Below are positions 49,701 to 57,434 of a stretch of 64,000 nucleotides of DNA, in pieces. This stretch comes from Enoplolaimus lenunculus (lineage: Eukaryota > Nematoda > Enoplea > Enoplida > Thoracostomopsidae): NCBI GenBank assembly GCA_030248215.1, contig JASANG010003729.1, positions 1 through 64,000 of the forward strand, written 5' to 3'. Every line of letters begins with the position of its first letter. The stretch's first letter is position 1. The translations under genes and the position numbers were made by a program. The notes under the pieces were generated by a model, which worked only from the letters and a program-made list of their open reading frames with translations, was not told the origin of the DNA and did not search any database.

Positions 49701-51618
49701 AAAATATCACGTTTGTATACAAGAGATGTGTGTTAGTGCATCGAGTAACAACTAAACCACGATGTAGCTATGTAATTTTAAAAACAATAATTAGCTATTT
49801 CCAACTACCTCGTTTCACTTTGGCATCAGTCGAGCGTTGTAAACTTTGTTGTAACAATTGCAGGGCAGCGAAAAAAATGGATATTTTTCACTCAAAAATA
49901 TTTTGAGTATCATTTAAAGTTTGAATTATTTAACTGTGCAATTTCTTACACGGTAAATATACCAAAAAGTTGGGGGATCGTTGCAAAAATGTAAATTTTT
50001 GAAATGTTTATACTTCCAACCGTTGTCCACGATGTTGTTTGATGAAGCGTAAAACACTAAAATTATAAGGATCTATAATTTAGAGCAGCATATAATTAAA
50101 CAATATTTAGCAGAGATATAGGGATGTTTAGCTTTGTTTTACCAGTTCAAATCAACACCACAAAACGGTGTGCATTAATTCTGTAGAAAGTATCTTCATA
50201 TATATTTTCAAGGACTAAAATCTATTTTACGACTTTTGCATGGTTGGTTTAATTTGAAATAATGCGTAAAACTTGGCCGACCCATGTTACTCTGAGAGGC
50301 GTAACAGTAGACTTAGCATGCTCTTAAGTCTAAGATTCAGAGTGCGTGAAAAGGGTCTAGGACCAATGCCCAAATGACAAATGTCAAAACAGTGCTTGTC
50401 CAAGCAACAATTGCCCACCAAAATGCTATAATTGCCCAAACGACAATTGCCCAAATGCGTCAACTGTCCGAAAATTTAAACTGGCATATTTACGAAAACA
50501 TGCATTTTTCAGATCCCGCTCCGTTGACAAATGTAAACAGCCGGAATTACGTCATTATAACTGCAATATGCATTGTCGCGTTATGTGTTCTCACAATATT
50601 CATCGCGTACTTTCTGTGGCAAATTGTATGCCGCCCTCAACAAATGAAGCTTGCAAATTTGACCACATTCAAAGCATCGAATTCAATTTTCACGCCTTTC
50701 GGATCAGAGTTATCAGTGATTCGAAAGTATTTAAAAAGTAGTGCTGCTCATCCATTGAACTCCAAAACCGCAACAAACAGGTCGCGCAACGAAGAAAATC
50801 AAGCAAACAGTGGTAAAACGTACGCTCAACAGTGCTCGCCAAATCCAATCACCTTATCTGAACAATTTCTAGGTCCCGAACACCTTGTATCCAACGTAGA
50901 ATGGCCACAGTCTCCGTCACGGTTTTCAATTGTATCACCAACAGACCTGATGTCGTACAAGTATCCCAAACTTGAATTTTACCCCGGCTCAACGGTCAGA
51001 TACGAAATTCAGTCCCATCATCCCAAAGCAAATAACGCCTGTTGCCCAACAAGTGACGCTGATCCCTTTAGCTCCAAATGCGGTTTGAGCAGTGACCTTC
51101 AGGTCAATTTACCAGAGACGACTTGTTCATCTTCAGTCAGCCAGATTGAACCAAAAATATACGCTCAACGATTGAAAGATCTCGAAAAGCGTCAACGGTT
51201 AAACAATTCGTTTTCAACCTGCGTGGAGTCATTGAAATCGACGAGCTATTCTGTTGAAGGCAACAAACCAAAAAAGCTGCAATTGCCCCAACTTTGCCTC
51301 GAAAGTTACGCGTCTTCGCCAAAATGCAATCAAACCCAGCGTCAAAATAAGCGCACAAATCGTTCAGTTCCCGAAATTGCAAGTGCTGCAGGTACCGTTA
51401 GCACGACACCTTCATACCGCGGTGTTCATTTTGTTTATCCATCACCACGGGCAACAACGCATTTGGATGCGTCAAAACTATACAAAACGTCAGAGTCAAG
51501 CTTTAACAGCAGTATCCCAACAACCCCTTCAAGTGTTACTTTGCTTTATAGTAAACCTGTAGCAACAGTCGAACCGGATAATCATGTCCCAAGAGCCGCA
51601 ACAGAAGTTTCAATGTAA
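25738..51618 (+). CDS. JAG: Jagged/Serrate-type Notch ligand, 12 exons, about 975 residues
   Basis: Exons 25738-25794, 27122-27487, 37529-37577, 38490-38807, 39141-39192, 44580-44830, 45283-45396, 46259-46389, 46632-46691, 46986-47282, 47749-47875 and 50513-51618 join in phase into one frame of 976 codons including the stop. Domains: signal peptide 1-19; MNNL/C2-like 20-157; DSL 218-261 with all six cysteines; EGF1 266-291 and EGF2 294-322 (the DOS pair); EGF3 329-362; EGF4 369-400; VWC-like 412-454; Jagged-Serrate juxtamembrane region about 550-607; TM about 620-643; cytosolic tail of about 330 residues. In the family this is a type I membrane ligand that activates Notch on adjacent cells. 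VWC plus the Jagged-Serrate region separates it from Delta. Odd: only four EGF repeats, where vertebrate Jagged has about 16, and a possible missing segment between exons 11 and 12. Confidence 0.93.
26541..26690. repeat. TTAGGC-bearing element copy near exon 2
   Basis: AAAGATCAGGGGCGGATTAA then TTTAGGCTTAGGCTTAAG and a run of TTACGCTTAGAC-type units ending near ATACTACGGTTATG. Confidence 0.5.
27122..27487 (+). CDS. JAG: Notch ligand exon 2: MNNL domain
   Basis: Acceptor TTATTTTCAG, donor ATG|GTAAGT, 122 codons, phase 0 on both sides. Hallmarks of the N-terminal domain of Notch ligands: an early beta strand VNFRIRSVSNP, NGSCC, CNVYLRICL (like the family C-D-x-x-F-x-x-C-L), CPFGQIG, and WSIPFSYAW near the end, which matches the family IPFSFAWP. 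Potential N-glycosylation sites include NGS, NSS and NSS. Confidence 0.95.
30031..30241. repeat. GGCGGATCC-family copy in intron 2
   Basis: TAGTGGCGGATTAAGAAATT ... CTCTGGATCTGCTAGTC, sharing the ACTGTATGCTATATAT and TGTAAGGTAGGAAC blocks with 1720-1846. Confidence 0.55.
30950..31375. mobile_element. TGTAGTGACCCG-family element, 426 bp
   Basis: Starts TGTAGTGACCCGAACA and ends TATTCGGGTCACTACA, so its ends are 16-bp inverted repeats and also TG...CA. It contains TTTTGAGTCCCAA and AATAAA. No coding capacity. It could be a solo LTR of a fossil retroelement or a MITE; no clear target duplication decides. Confidence 0.65.
32133..32299. mobile_element. CCCGTAGCC-family MITE copy in intron 2
   Basis: Starts CGGGCCCGTAGCCAACGG and ends near CAAGGTGAACTAGCTAAGGG, recognisably the family end. 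Diverged in the middle. Confidence 0.65.
34181..34306. mobile_element. degraded CCCGTAGCC-family MITE copy in intron 2
   Basis: GGGCCCGTGGCCAG at one end and CCCTAGCAAGGTGAGCTG near the other. Internal C/G runs reduced. Confidence 0.6.
35145..35408. repeat. 132-bp near-perfect tandem duplication
   Basis: Units 35145-35276 and 35277-35408 are almost identical (one clear difference, AAATGAAAC versus AAATAAAAC). Young duplication, or an assembly artefact. Confidence 0.88.
35904..36116. repeat. GC-rich GGCGCCG palindrome, intron 2 copy
   Basis: TAGGGTTGCGCTATACTT at one end, CAAGTATATCGCCCC at the other; arms of CCGTCCGTCACCCGTACGGC-type units on the left and the complement on the right. Confidence 0.72.
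37529..37577 (+). CDS. JAG: Notch ligand exon 3: end of MNNL
   Basis: A 49-nt exon between TTGTCTTTCAG and CGAC|GTAAGT. It encodes KKFTAVVELRHWDSTR, the counterpart of the F-T-L-I-[VI]-E-A-W-D strand of other Notch ligands. Phase 0 in and phase 1 out agree with its neighbours. It is separated from exon 2 by a 10,041-bp intron. Confidence 0.9.
37924..38272. mobile_element. CCCGTAGCC-family MITE carrying a nested MITE
   Basis: The outer element starts CAGGCCCGTAGCCAGCTCAC and ends near ACTATGGGCCCG. Its C/G-run interior is interrupted by a GTGGCGGATCC-family element at 37958-38130. Located in intron 3 of the Notch ligand gene. Confidence 0.7.
37958..38130. mobile_element. GTGGCGGATCC-family MITE, nested
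   Basis: AGTGGCGGATCCA at the left and GGAGCCGCCATTG at the right form terminal inverted repeats. The body matches 60025-60403 without that copy's insert. It sits inside another MITE, so it is the younger of the two. Confidence 0.72.
38490..38807 (+). CDS. JAG: Notch ligand exon 4: DSL domain
   Basis: 318 nt, phase 1 in and out. It encodes the linker after MNNL and a complete DSL domain: CDTGYYGDDC, then IKRCRSRDDHSGHYSC, then DANSGAKVC and FPGWRGTNC. All six cysteines, the YYG and the GHYxC motif are present. The usual RPRDD is RSRDD here. DSL contacts Notch EGF11 in known complexes. A MITE fragment lies about 40 bp past its donor. Confidence 0.98.
38845..38915. repeat. MITE fragment just after the DSL exon
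   Basis: GTCCGTAGCCGGCTCACTTT followed by TTTTTTAGGAGGGACAT matches one end of the CCCGTAGCC family. It starts about 38 bp past the splice donor of exon 4. Confidence 0.55.
39141..39192 (+). CDS. JAG: Notch ligand exon 5: first half of EGF1
   Basis: 52 nt between TTATTTTAG and GA|GTAAGT. It encodes ICRKGCKGSCRMPFQC, matching the start of the first EGF repeat that directly follows DSL in all ligands (C-x3-C-x3-C-x5-C). Splitting of EGF1 by an intron is also known in vertebrate ligand genes. Confidence 0.92.
39193..44579 (+). other. 5.4-kb intron 5 of the Notch ligand gene
   Basis: Mostly AT-rich. It contains a palindromic GGCCAATCTGC element (41958-42264), fragments of the GTGGCGGATCC family (39765-39880, 44115-44140), short TAAGCC runs (41795-41845, 44395-44462) and a low-copy repeat at 42619-42790 shared with 28400-28580. 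No exon recognised. Confidence 0.6.
41958..42264. mobile_element. GGCCAATCTGC palindromic MITE-like element
   Basis: ATATGCCGCAGGCCAATCTG and CAGATTGGCCACCGCATAT are inverted ends of about 307 bp; subterminal TAGGCCAAT/ATTGGCCTA motifs repeat inside. Confidence 0.68.
44580..44830 (+). CDS. JAG: Notch ligand exon 6: rest of EGF1, EGF2, EGF3
   Basis: 251 nt between TTGTTTCAG and ATTG|GTACGT. It completes EGF1 (CGHGWTGRLC), then EGF2 (CIPYTGCMHGYCVKPFEC, LCHQRWGGVLC) and EGF3 (CYHRTPCRNNATC, then CNCPPGFVGKDC). EGF1-EGF2 show the spacing of the DOS motif of Jagged and Delta ligands. The exon follows a 5.4-kb intron. Confidence 0.97.
45283..45396 (+). CDS. JAG: Notch ligand exon 7: EGF4
   Basis: 114 nt, phase 1 in and out. 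It encodes one canonical EGF repeat: CAHQPCQNHGTCSETEHGYA then CRCGPLHTGKHC. It is the last EGF repeat found before the VWC-like module. An (ATT)n run begins about 10 bp after the donor. Confidence 0.95.
46005..46236. repeat. palindromic TATTTTCAAATG element in intron 7
   Basis: CTCGTATTCTCAAATGCGTA on the left and CATACATTTGAAAATACGGG on the right are inverted; also CTGGTTAACGATA versus CACCAATTAATGAT. Related pieces occur at 8041-8222 and 48560-48940. Confidence 0.5.
46259..46389 (+). CDS. JAG: Notch ligand exon 8: VWC-like module, first part
   Basis: 131 nt between TATTTTAG and GAA|GTAAGT, phase 1 in and 0 out. It encodes CYIESLNEFKLHADFWETTD then CRTCTCLNGRANCSE. The W...D-C-x2-C-x-C-x-N-G-x3-C pattern is that of VWC domains, as found in the cysteine-rich region of Jagged/Serrate. 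Confidence 0.9.
46632..46691 (+). CDS. JAG: Notch ligand exon 9: VWC-like module, end
   Basis: A 60-nt, 20-codon phase-0 exon between ATGTTTCAG and CAG|GTAAAC. It encodes SRCMAKDCLGEDYFICPKKQ, supplying the last cysteines (C-x4-C) of the VWC-like module. Support: splice sites, exact phase and cysteine pattern. Confidence 0.88.
46986..47282 (+). CDS. JAG: Notch ligand exon 10: cysteine-rich linker
   Basis: 99 codons, phase 0 on both sides, between TGTTTCCAG and ACG|GTAATT. It starts with a Cys-rich piece (VCYSVQSGTCLSGQCKFPHG), continues with a His/Gly/Ser-rich stretch, and ends CDKFYLSLDLAKLST. That end resembles the C-x-P-[IV]-T-F-x-F-[ND] segment that opens the Jagged-Serrate juxtamembrane region. 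Confidence 0.85.
47749..47875 (+). CDS. JAG: Notch ligand exon 11: Jagged-Serrate juxtamembrane region
   Basis: The acceptor is TTATTTCAG. It encodes GVSVETVCFHLLLWLLTKNA then PQYYVACDLVSDSPVVIKVV, which parallels the vertebrate G-L-T-x-E-x-I-C ... Y-I-A-C-E segment and assigns the gene to Jagged/Serrate rather than Delta. Two donors are possible: 47872 (phase 0) or 47876 (phase 1). The second fits exon 12 directly. Confidence 0.8.
47905..48050. repeat. TTAGGC-bearing element copy in intron 11
   Basis: TTAGACTTATGCTTAGGTAT, variant units, then ACTACTGTTACGGTTCTG and ATATATACATTGG, the family's right end. Confidence 0.5.
48500..48940. repeat. duplicated then inverted repeat block in intron 11
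   Basis: ATCTATCATCAGTTAGCAAT (near 48600) recurs as CCTATCACCAGTTAGCGATA (near 48750), about 150 bp apart, and inverted as TATCGCCAACTGATGATAGA (near 48890). Two diverged tandem units plus one inverted end. Confidence 0.55.
49042..49293. mobile_element. CACTG/TA MITE of the GAGTTGA family
   Basis: 252 bp between TA dinucleotides. CACTGCATATTTCAATGCG and CTCACTGAAATTTACAGTG are imperfect inverted ends; the interior is rich in AACTCA/TGAGTT units. Intron 11 of the Notch ligand gene. Confidence 0.72.
50513..51618 (+). CDS. JAG: Notch ligand exon 12: TM helix and cytosolic tail
   Basis: The acceptor is CATTTTTCAG, phase 1. It encodes DPAPLTNVNSRN, a single TM helix (YVIITAICIVALCVLTIFIA, YFLW) and a tail of about 330 residues rich in Ser, Pro, Asn and Lys, ending RAATEVSM before TAA at 51616-51618. 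The tail matches no domain I recognise. In the family, tail lysines are ubiquitinated (Mindbomb/Neuralized) for ligand activity; several are available here. The C-terminus V-S-M would be a class II PDZ ligand at best. Confidence 0.93.
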
Positions 51619-53816
51619 TAAATATTTGGCGGTTACAACTACTCACTTGCTGCGAGATGGAAAACTTTATTCAGCAATATTGCGTTTAAATCGATGGTGT
51701 CGCAGCTTGAAACTTAGTGTTTATGTTTTATGGACATAATTGCGGTTATGCATGCGGGTAAAAAATAACTTATCATCGTTTACCAAGAAACATTTAAGAC
51801 AAAATTGGAAAAAATGAGTTTTAACAAACCAGAAAACCTCATAATTTAGATGAATTTTGTACGACAATGTGAACTATGGAGTAATTTTGGTGTCTGTAAC
51901 TGTATATAATTGATCTTATTTTTTGATAATTATAATGGCTGGTATATGACTCAAACAGGTAAAGGTAAAGCTATACCCATGAAAAATTGTACTGAAATTT
52001 CAAGAATTTTCAATACTAAAATATATAGAATTTCAGACAATGATATATAGACAGCTCAAAAATTCATGCCTGAAATGGTTAGCACATAAATTGCTTATTT
52101 ATAAAAGCCAAATTTCTTCCTTTCAAGAAATAGTTCGACGTTTCTTACGTTGTAAGATTAAGGAATTTGGTTTAGCTTAAGAATTTAGATATCTGGAAAA
52201 TCAGCAATACAAGAGTATTGTTTAAGACATATTTGTCGTATATTTCAGAAGGAGCGGGACTTTAAACGCAAAACAGCATGGACATTGCCATGCACCCTGG
52301 CATACAAATTTGCAATATTTTCATAATGTTCGTGATTTGTTTGAAAGAATTTGCAATAAAATTTTGTCTCAACATTTTTAATTATGCTTAAATATGGTCG
52401 AGTACTGGAAAATGACTGCGCTGGTTAAGTGAAACTTGACATTATTCAGGCGTATATGAGGGAGGAGAGGGTATTGAGGTGCCACTACCGAAATTTCTAG
52501 ACACAATGAATAAGCATTTTTAATAGGCTTAAGCAGAACCTCGTGTAGTTTCAATCGGTTTTCGGACTAAAACAGTTTCTCGATCGCTGCACTCGCTCGG
52601 AAAAACCACTGAATTATCTTCTCCAGAAATGAAATCCTGACAGAGCCCTTCGCGTTAAGTATGCTTTCTTAAACCACCTGAACTCGAATATTGATCGAAG
52701 CATTGCCAAATATACTTAAAACAAGCACCGTTTTTATATTTTAATCAATTATGTTATTGCATTTCTTCGCTCATGTATTAAAGATCAGGGACGAAACAGT
52801 TTTCCTCGGGACTGCAATAGAGTAAGATAAAGCTTTACACTTATCTTTGTTTAGGTTTAAGAGGTACAAGCTCATTCTTACGCCTAAGCCAGCGGCGCCG
52901 GAAACAATGCTAAACAGTGTTATTCTGCCAAAATCACATTGTTTTGCGAAGAAAAAATGTGACAGACCCGATTTTAAGTATCGCGAAAGCTTTTTTCGCT
53001 TTTCATCACCACAAAAAATGAAATCGTTTATGTCATTCACTGGCAAATTATCCACGTTACCAGGATAAATGCTCATTTTATCAGCACGTGTTTTAATCGC
53101 TTTTAATGTTACCTCAACAGTGCCAGTGCAGACAGTGGTTGCAGCTCTCTATTAACTCCATGCTGGAGGCACCTGACGTTGATGTAGATCAAGAATTTCT
53201 CGGAGTTCGATCTGAGGTTCTTCGTCCGAGCTCACGCTCACGTTTGATTAGGCTTAGCCTTCGGATGTTGCTTATATATACTACTGTTACGGCCCGGTTC
53301 TATACATTGGTCGTTTTTCTTAACTCACTGCTGGTAAATATTTATGTGACCATTCGTACGCATACAAAATATCAATATAATGTGGTGTACACTTTTTGTG
53401 GCCCCCTTGGCGGATCCCCCAAATTTAATACGATCTGTCTGAGACATTGCTAATCTATGTAAGACATCACATATGTCTTTATTGACGTGCTGTCTCTGTA
53501 CAATATATTAAAATTGCGTTTGACAACCTGGTAAGCAACGTCTGTTGGTTCGTATTGCAGTGTTTTTAAAGGGCACAGCGTTTGGATAAAATTTTAAGCT
53601 TGCAGTTGTCAACAGCCAGTGGGTTTATCGAGTGCTTTATGTTGTTGACAAATTTTGATGGCGTACTTGCTTATATGACAATATTTGTCGTTTAAATTTG
53701 TTTTGAAATTAATAATTGGCTCTAACTTGGTGGATCCAGGTTTTTCACAGACGTCTGTTGAGTATATCGGTGCAAAAACACTAAATAAAAATTGTGCTTA
53801 AATTTAATCTAACTTT
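51619..53816 (+). other. presumed 3' UTR and downstream spacer of the Notch ligand gene
   Basis: AATAAA occurs at 51617-51622, overlapping the stop codon, and at 52355-52360; the latter is the more plausible polyadenylation signal. The rest is AT-rich, with halves of a TTAGGC palindrome near 52782-52885 and 53240-53310. No gene seen. Confidence 0.4.
52782..53310. repeat. TTAGGC-bearing element split by about 350 bp
   Basis: A left half (AAAGATCAGGGACGAAACAG ... CTTACGCCTAAGCC, to about 52890) and a right half (GATTAGGCTTAGCC ... GGCCCGGTTCTATACATTGG) are separated by unrelated, GC-richer sequence. Consistent with a nested insertion. Confidence 0.45.
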
Positions 53817-54198
53817 TAGGGTTGTGCTATACTCGACGTCCGGCGCCGTCCGTCACCGTTCGTCATCCATACGGCGCCGTCCGTCACCGTTCGTCATCCA
53901 TACGGCGCCGTCCGTCACCGTTGGTCATCCATACGGCGCCGTCCGTCACCGTTCGTCATCCATACGGCGCCGTCCGTCACCGTCCGTCATTAGTACGGTA
54001 CCGTCCGTCACCGTTCCTGCCATACGTTATCGTACGTCAGTTATTTGCGTACGATACCGCACGGTGACGAACGGCGTCGTAGGGTGACGGACTGCGCCGA
54101 CGGGCGACGCACGGTGCTGGACTGCGCCGTACGATGACTGACTGCGCCGTACGGGTGACGAACGGCGCCGGACATCAACAAAAGTATAGCGGAACACT
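53817..54198. repeat. GC-rich palindrome built from a 31-bp unit
   Basis: The outer ends GGGTTGTGCTATACT and AGTATAGCGGAACA are inverted. The left arm has about five near-identical 31-bp units of the form CGTCCGTCACCGTTCGTCAT plus CCATACGGCGC. The right arm carries the complementary GGTGACGxACGGCGCCG pattern, so the element can fold on itself. Strong CpG richness contrasts with the AT-rich surroundings. No coding frame worth keeping. Confidence 0.75.
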
Positions 54199-54218
54199 TA
54201 TTCTTAGTAATGCTCCGC

Positions 54219-54378
54219 CGGACTCGTAGCCAAGGGGGGGCCGGGGGGCCAAGCCCCCCTGAAAAAATTTTGCCCCCCCCAGAAAATTTTCAACTTGATT
54301 GTAATTCATTGAAAACCTATGAATGCCCCTCCTGAAAATTTTTTAGCCCCCTAGCAAGGTGAGCTGGCTACGGGCCTG
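54219..54378. mobile_element. hAT-like MITE, 160 bp, with 8-bp target duplication
   Basis: Ends CGGACTCGTAGCC and GGCTACGGGCCTG are inverted repeats. TGCTCCGC flanks it on both sides (54211-54218, 54379-54386), an exact 8-bp target duplication. CAGG-type ends plus 8-bp duplications point to hAT transposase. The interior is C/G runs alternating with AAAATTTT. Too short to encode anything. Confidence 0.85.
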
Positions 54379-55139
54379 TGCTCCGCACTTTGATAGGGGC
54401 GCGTATTCACGAGTGTCACCATTACTCCCAGTACCCGCCATCGGTGTTTGTTTGCTTGCCCTTAGTTAAAAGTTAAATTTGACAGTGGTAGGTTCACCGA
54501 GAACAGTGTGCCTATCACCAATTTCCTAACTGCCAGATCTGACTTGTCCGTTTCTGTTTCCGTTTTTGAAGTGCCGGACATATTGTTTTAATCATCATAT
54601 TTACTAGAAAATCACACAAGAATCATTAAGTTTTTCAATACAGATGTGTTGCACATCTTCGATTCGGATTTTAAATATAACAAAATTCATGCAAAAACTG
54701 TAAAAATTTCCGGTGTTTCCGCTTTTGTTTTCTATCAGTTTTCGTTATTTTTTCTATAACTGTTTAACTCAGGTGTTCGGAATAGAATTCTGTACGATAT
54801 TTTGTTCAAGTCACAATAAGGGCGTAGCCGGGAGGGGGAGGCAACGGGGCCATGGCCCCCACAATGGTTTTGGAAAAATTGTATAAATTAAAACTAGGAT
54901 GTTCTGTGCGTTTTACTCACTCACGCTAGTTGTCGATGTTTTCCTATCAAGTGAACCGACATTGCTTCAGTGGTATATGTATTATATTTTCTCACGCGTT
55001 GTTGTGTGTAGTGATTGTTTTTGTACAGTGTATTTTGATCAAATATTGAAGTATACCAAGGCACACAGTATTGTGAGTTTCATATATTATCACTGTTTAC
55101 AAATAACGGCAATTCGTTGCACTATCCTGGATCAGGTAA

Positions 55140-55303
55140 CGGACCCGTAGCCAAGGGGGGGCAGGGGGGCTGAGCTCCTTGCGAAAAAATTTTGGCCCTC
55201 CTAGAAAATGTTCAACTTTGCTTGCTAGTCATTAAAACTTATTGATGCCCCTCCTAAAAATTTTTAGCCCCCCCAATAGCAAAGTGAGCTGGCTACGGGC
55301 CTG
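55140..55303. mobile_element. hAT-like MITE, second full copy of the CCCGTAGCC family
   Basis: 164 bp with the same ends as the copy at 54219, flanked by TCAGGTAA on both sides (55132-55139, 55304-55311), an exact 8-bp duplication. Confidence 0.85.
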
Positions 55304-55853
55304 TCAGGTAAGGGTGATTTTTCATATAAAAAGGCATTAAATAACATTTTTAAACTACGTTAGATAGTGATGGACATCGGACTGTCTAACAAATAGTTGC
55401 GTTGACCACCTGAATGAGAATTTCCGGCGGAAGCGCCCCCCCAAAACCCTCAATAGATTGCCGACCCTTAGGTGGCTCCACTTTGGCAAACTATAAAATT
55501 TTTTCGCTGACCACGAAGTTATATAGTTATACAACATTTTATCAAATATCCTTAAGCTTAATCGTACAAACATCAGCCCATGTTACTTTTAGTGGCGCCC
55601 CGCTGGCCGGTTTCTCAGACCGCTGTAGAGTAGTCTTATATGTTAAGAATATTTTTGGCTTGGGTTTACCTTAAGCTTGTCTTAGACTTTTTTAATTCTG
55701 ATTCTACACGAGTTTCGATTCTGATTGCAGAATCAATCGAAATCAGAATTGTCCAATTTTAATTTAATCTTACTTTGGTTGCCAAAAAAATTATCTCGAC
55801 TCAACATTTGAACAAACTAAACTACTGTTTTATTTTGAAAATAATAATAAATG

Positions 55854-57280
55854 TGTCGGATATTCCGCCGGTGCGCTAAAACCCGGCCCTCAAGCTCCAA
55901 GGAGCCCTCGGGCCTCCTAAAACCCCCTTTCAACAACAACAACAACAACAATAACCTATAACAATCTAAAACCCCTCTGCCCCGTGTGTGGTTACTGTAG
56001 CGCTCTACGCGCTTTCTATCTTACTATTACAGCCGTTATTTCAGTCTATTGTAGCGCAGTTAAGCGCTGTTCGACCCCACTCTCCGCACACTGTTCAATT
56101 CACACTTTGATAATGTTGTTTATCTATCACGTCAATCAAACCGGTATCACAGGCGTATACATATATCACAGCAGCTGCACAGCAGAGGAATATTTTTCAT
56201 TGTCAAGCAGACGCGCATATTACGTGTAATAACAACATTTCAGAACAGGGGCATCAGTTGTTGTCGAAAACATGTTTTTAACTAAGGGTCAGTGACCCAG
56301 TTAAGCTCAATATTTTGCCAGTTTCAAAGTTTCAAATTATTTCAAACCGCTGCGATTGTTTTAGCGTAACCCGCGCCGCCGCGCCTGGGCTACCACCCGT
56401 AACCCAGGCTCGTCCCTAATTACCGTTATTTTTAACGCTGTTTTCACGCTGTTTTCGAAGCAATTTCGAACCGTAACTTTGTCATACCATAACTTTTCAC
56501 CGGCTAGACCGAAACCTAAGAAAATTCAGATCTATCGACTAGAAAGAAATCTGAATCCGGCAGTATAAATTTCACCAGCGCCAGAAAGACCAAAGCTGAG
56601 AAAACTGTGCTATTTGCCACGAACCCTAAAAACCTGTATTCACAACATTATGAGTGTCTAAAGGAATTTTTATGAGTGTCTGAACATTTTCGTGTGTGTC
56701 TCGCAAAGTATAAAAAGAGACTAATTTTAGTGTTTTTGCGCATATATTGCTGCATTGCGATTGTTTTTATTGTCGTAGCCGCTTAGCCTGCCACAGGGCA
56801 AGGCCCGCTCGGCAGGCTTAACGGCTACCTATGGTTTTAACCCAATTGCATTCAGGTTTATCGTGTACGATAATACTTATTCACGATTTAATTAGCGCTC
56901 TAGCGCCTTCTTAATTATTGGGTTAAACGATCGCGGCTAGCGATCGAAATAATTTCACCGGCTTCAGCCTAATATTATTTTCATCGGTCCACGGACCTGA
57001 TCCAATTTCGCGTCCTACGGGACTTACTCGCGTACAAACTCGCGTTATCAATAATATCATTACTGTCATAATTTGTGTCACATTATGTGTGTTATTAATA
57101 AACTGCCAGATTACTGGTACTTGTGAGCCTGATTGGAAGGCTATATCATCTTTGATTGGCTGATTGGCAGACACGAACTATCAAAAAACCCACAGCCGGC
57201 TCCCCTGCGGATAATAGGCTCACAAAGGTGGAGTTCATGTGTTTCTGAGGTAACCCAACCCAGGAACCCATCATCCTATA
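55854..57280 (+). repeat. 5' LTR of the 55.8-59.3 kb element
   Basis: 1427 bp starting TGTCGGATATT and ending CATCATCCTATA. It matches the second copy along nearly its whole length. Contains a CAACAACAAC run and several short inverted motifs. The two LTRs differ in length. Confidence 0.85.
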
Positions 57281-57295
57281 TGGTGACCACGAACC
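57281..57295 (+). other. primer-binding-site-like sequence
   Basis: TGGTGACCACGAACC begins at the base after the 5' LTR. The first eight bases fit the complement of a tRNA 3' end (CCA-terminal), as in tRNA-Trp-primed Ty3/gypsy elements; the remainder fits poorly. Confidence 0.5.
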
Positions 57296-57434
57296 AGTCA
57301 TAGCCCTCCAAATAACCAGTAATCAAACTTAATAAACAATAACTATCTCGATTGTACAATAATCGTAACTCTTTAACATCACAATTGTATCTACTCAATT
57401 TTTTAATATTTTTTAATTCAATCTGATTGTAATT

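Larger units (their letters stand above)
47876..50512 (+). other. 2.6-kb intron 11 of the Notch ligand gene
   Basis: It contains a TTAGGC palindrome (about 47905-48050), a duplicated and inverted repeat block (48500-48940) and a CACTG MITE (49042-49293). Other Jagged proteins have more residues between the Jagged-Serrate motif and the TM helix, so a small exon may hide here; I found none. Confidence 0.55.

Noticed and set aside
53794-54087. Ser/Arg/Pro-rich frames in the GC-rich palindrome
   Set aside because: They are translations of the 31-bp repeat unit. The same happens in the copy at 35849-36073.
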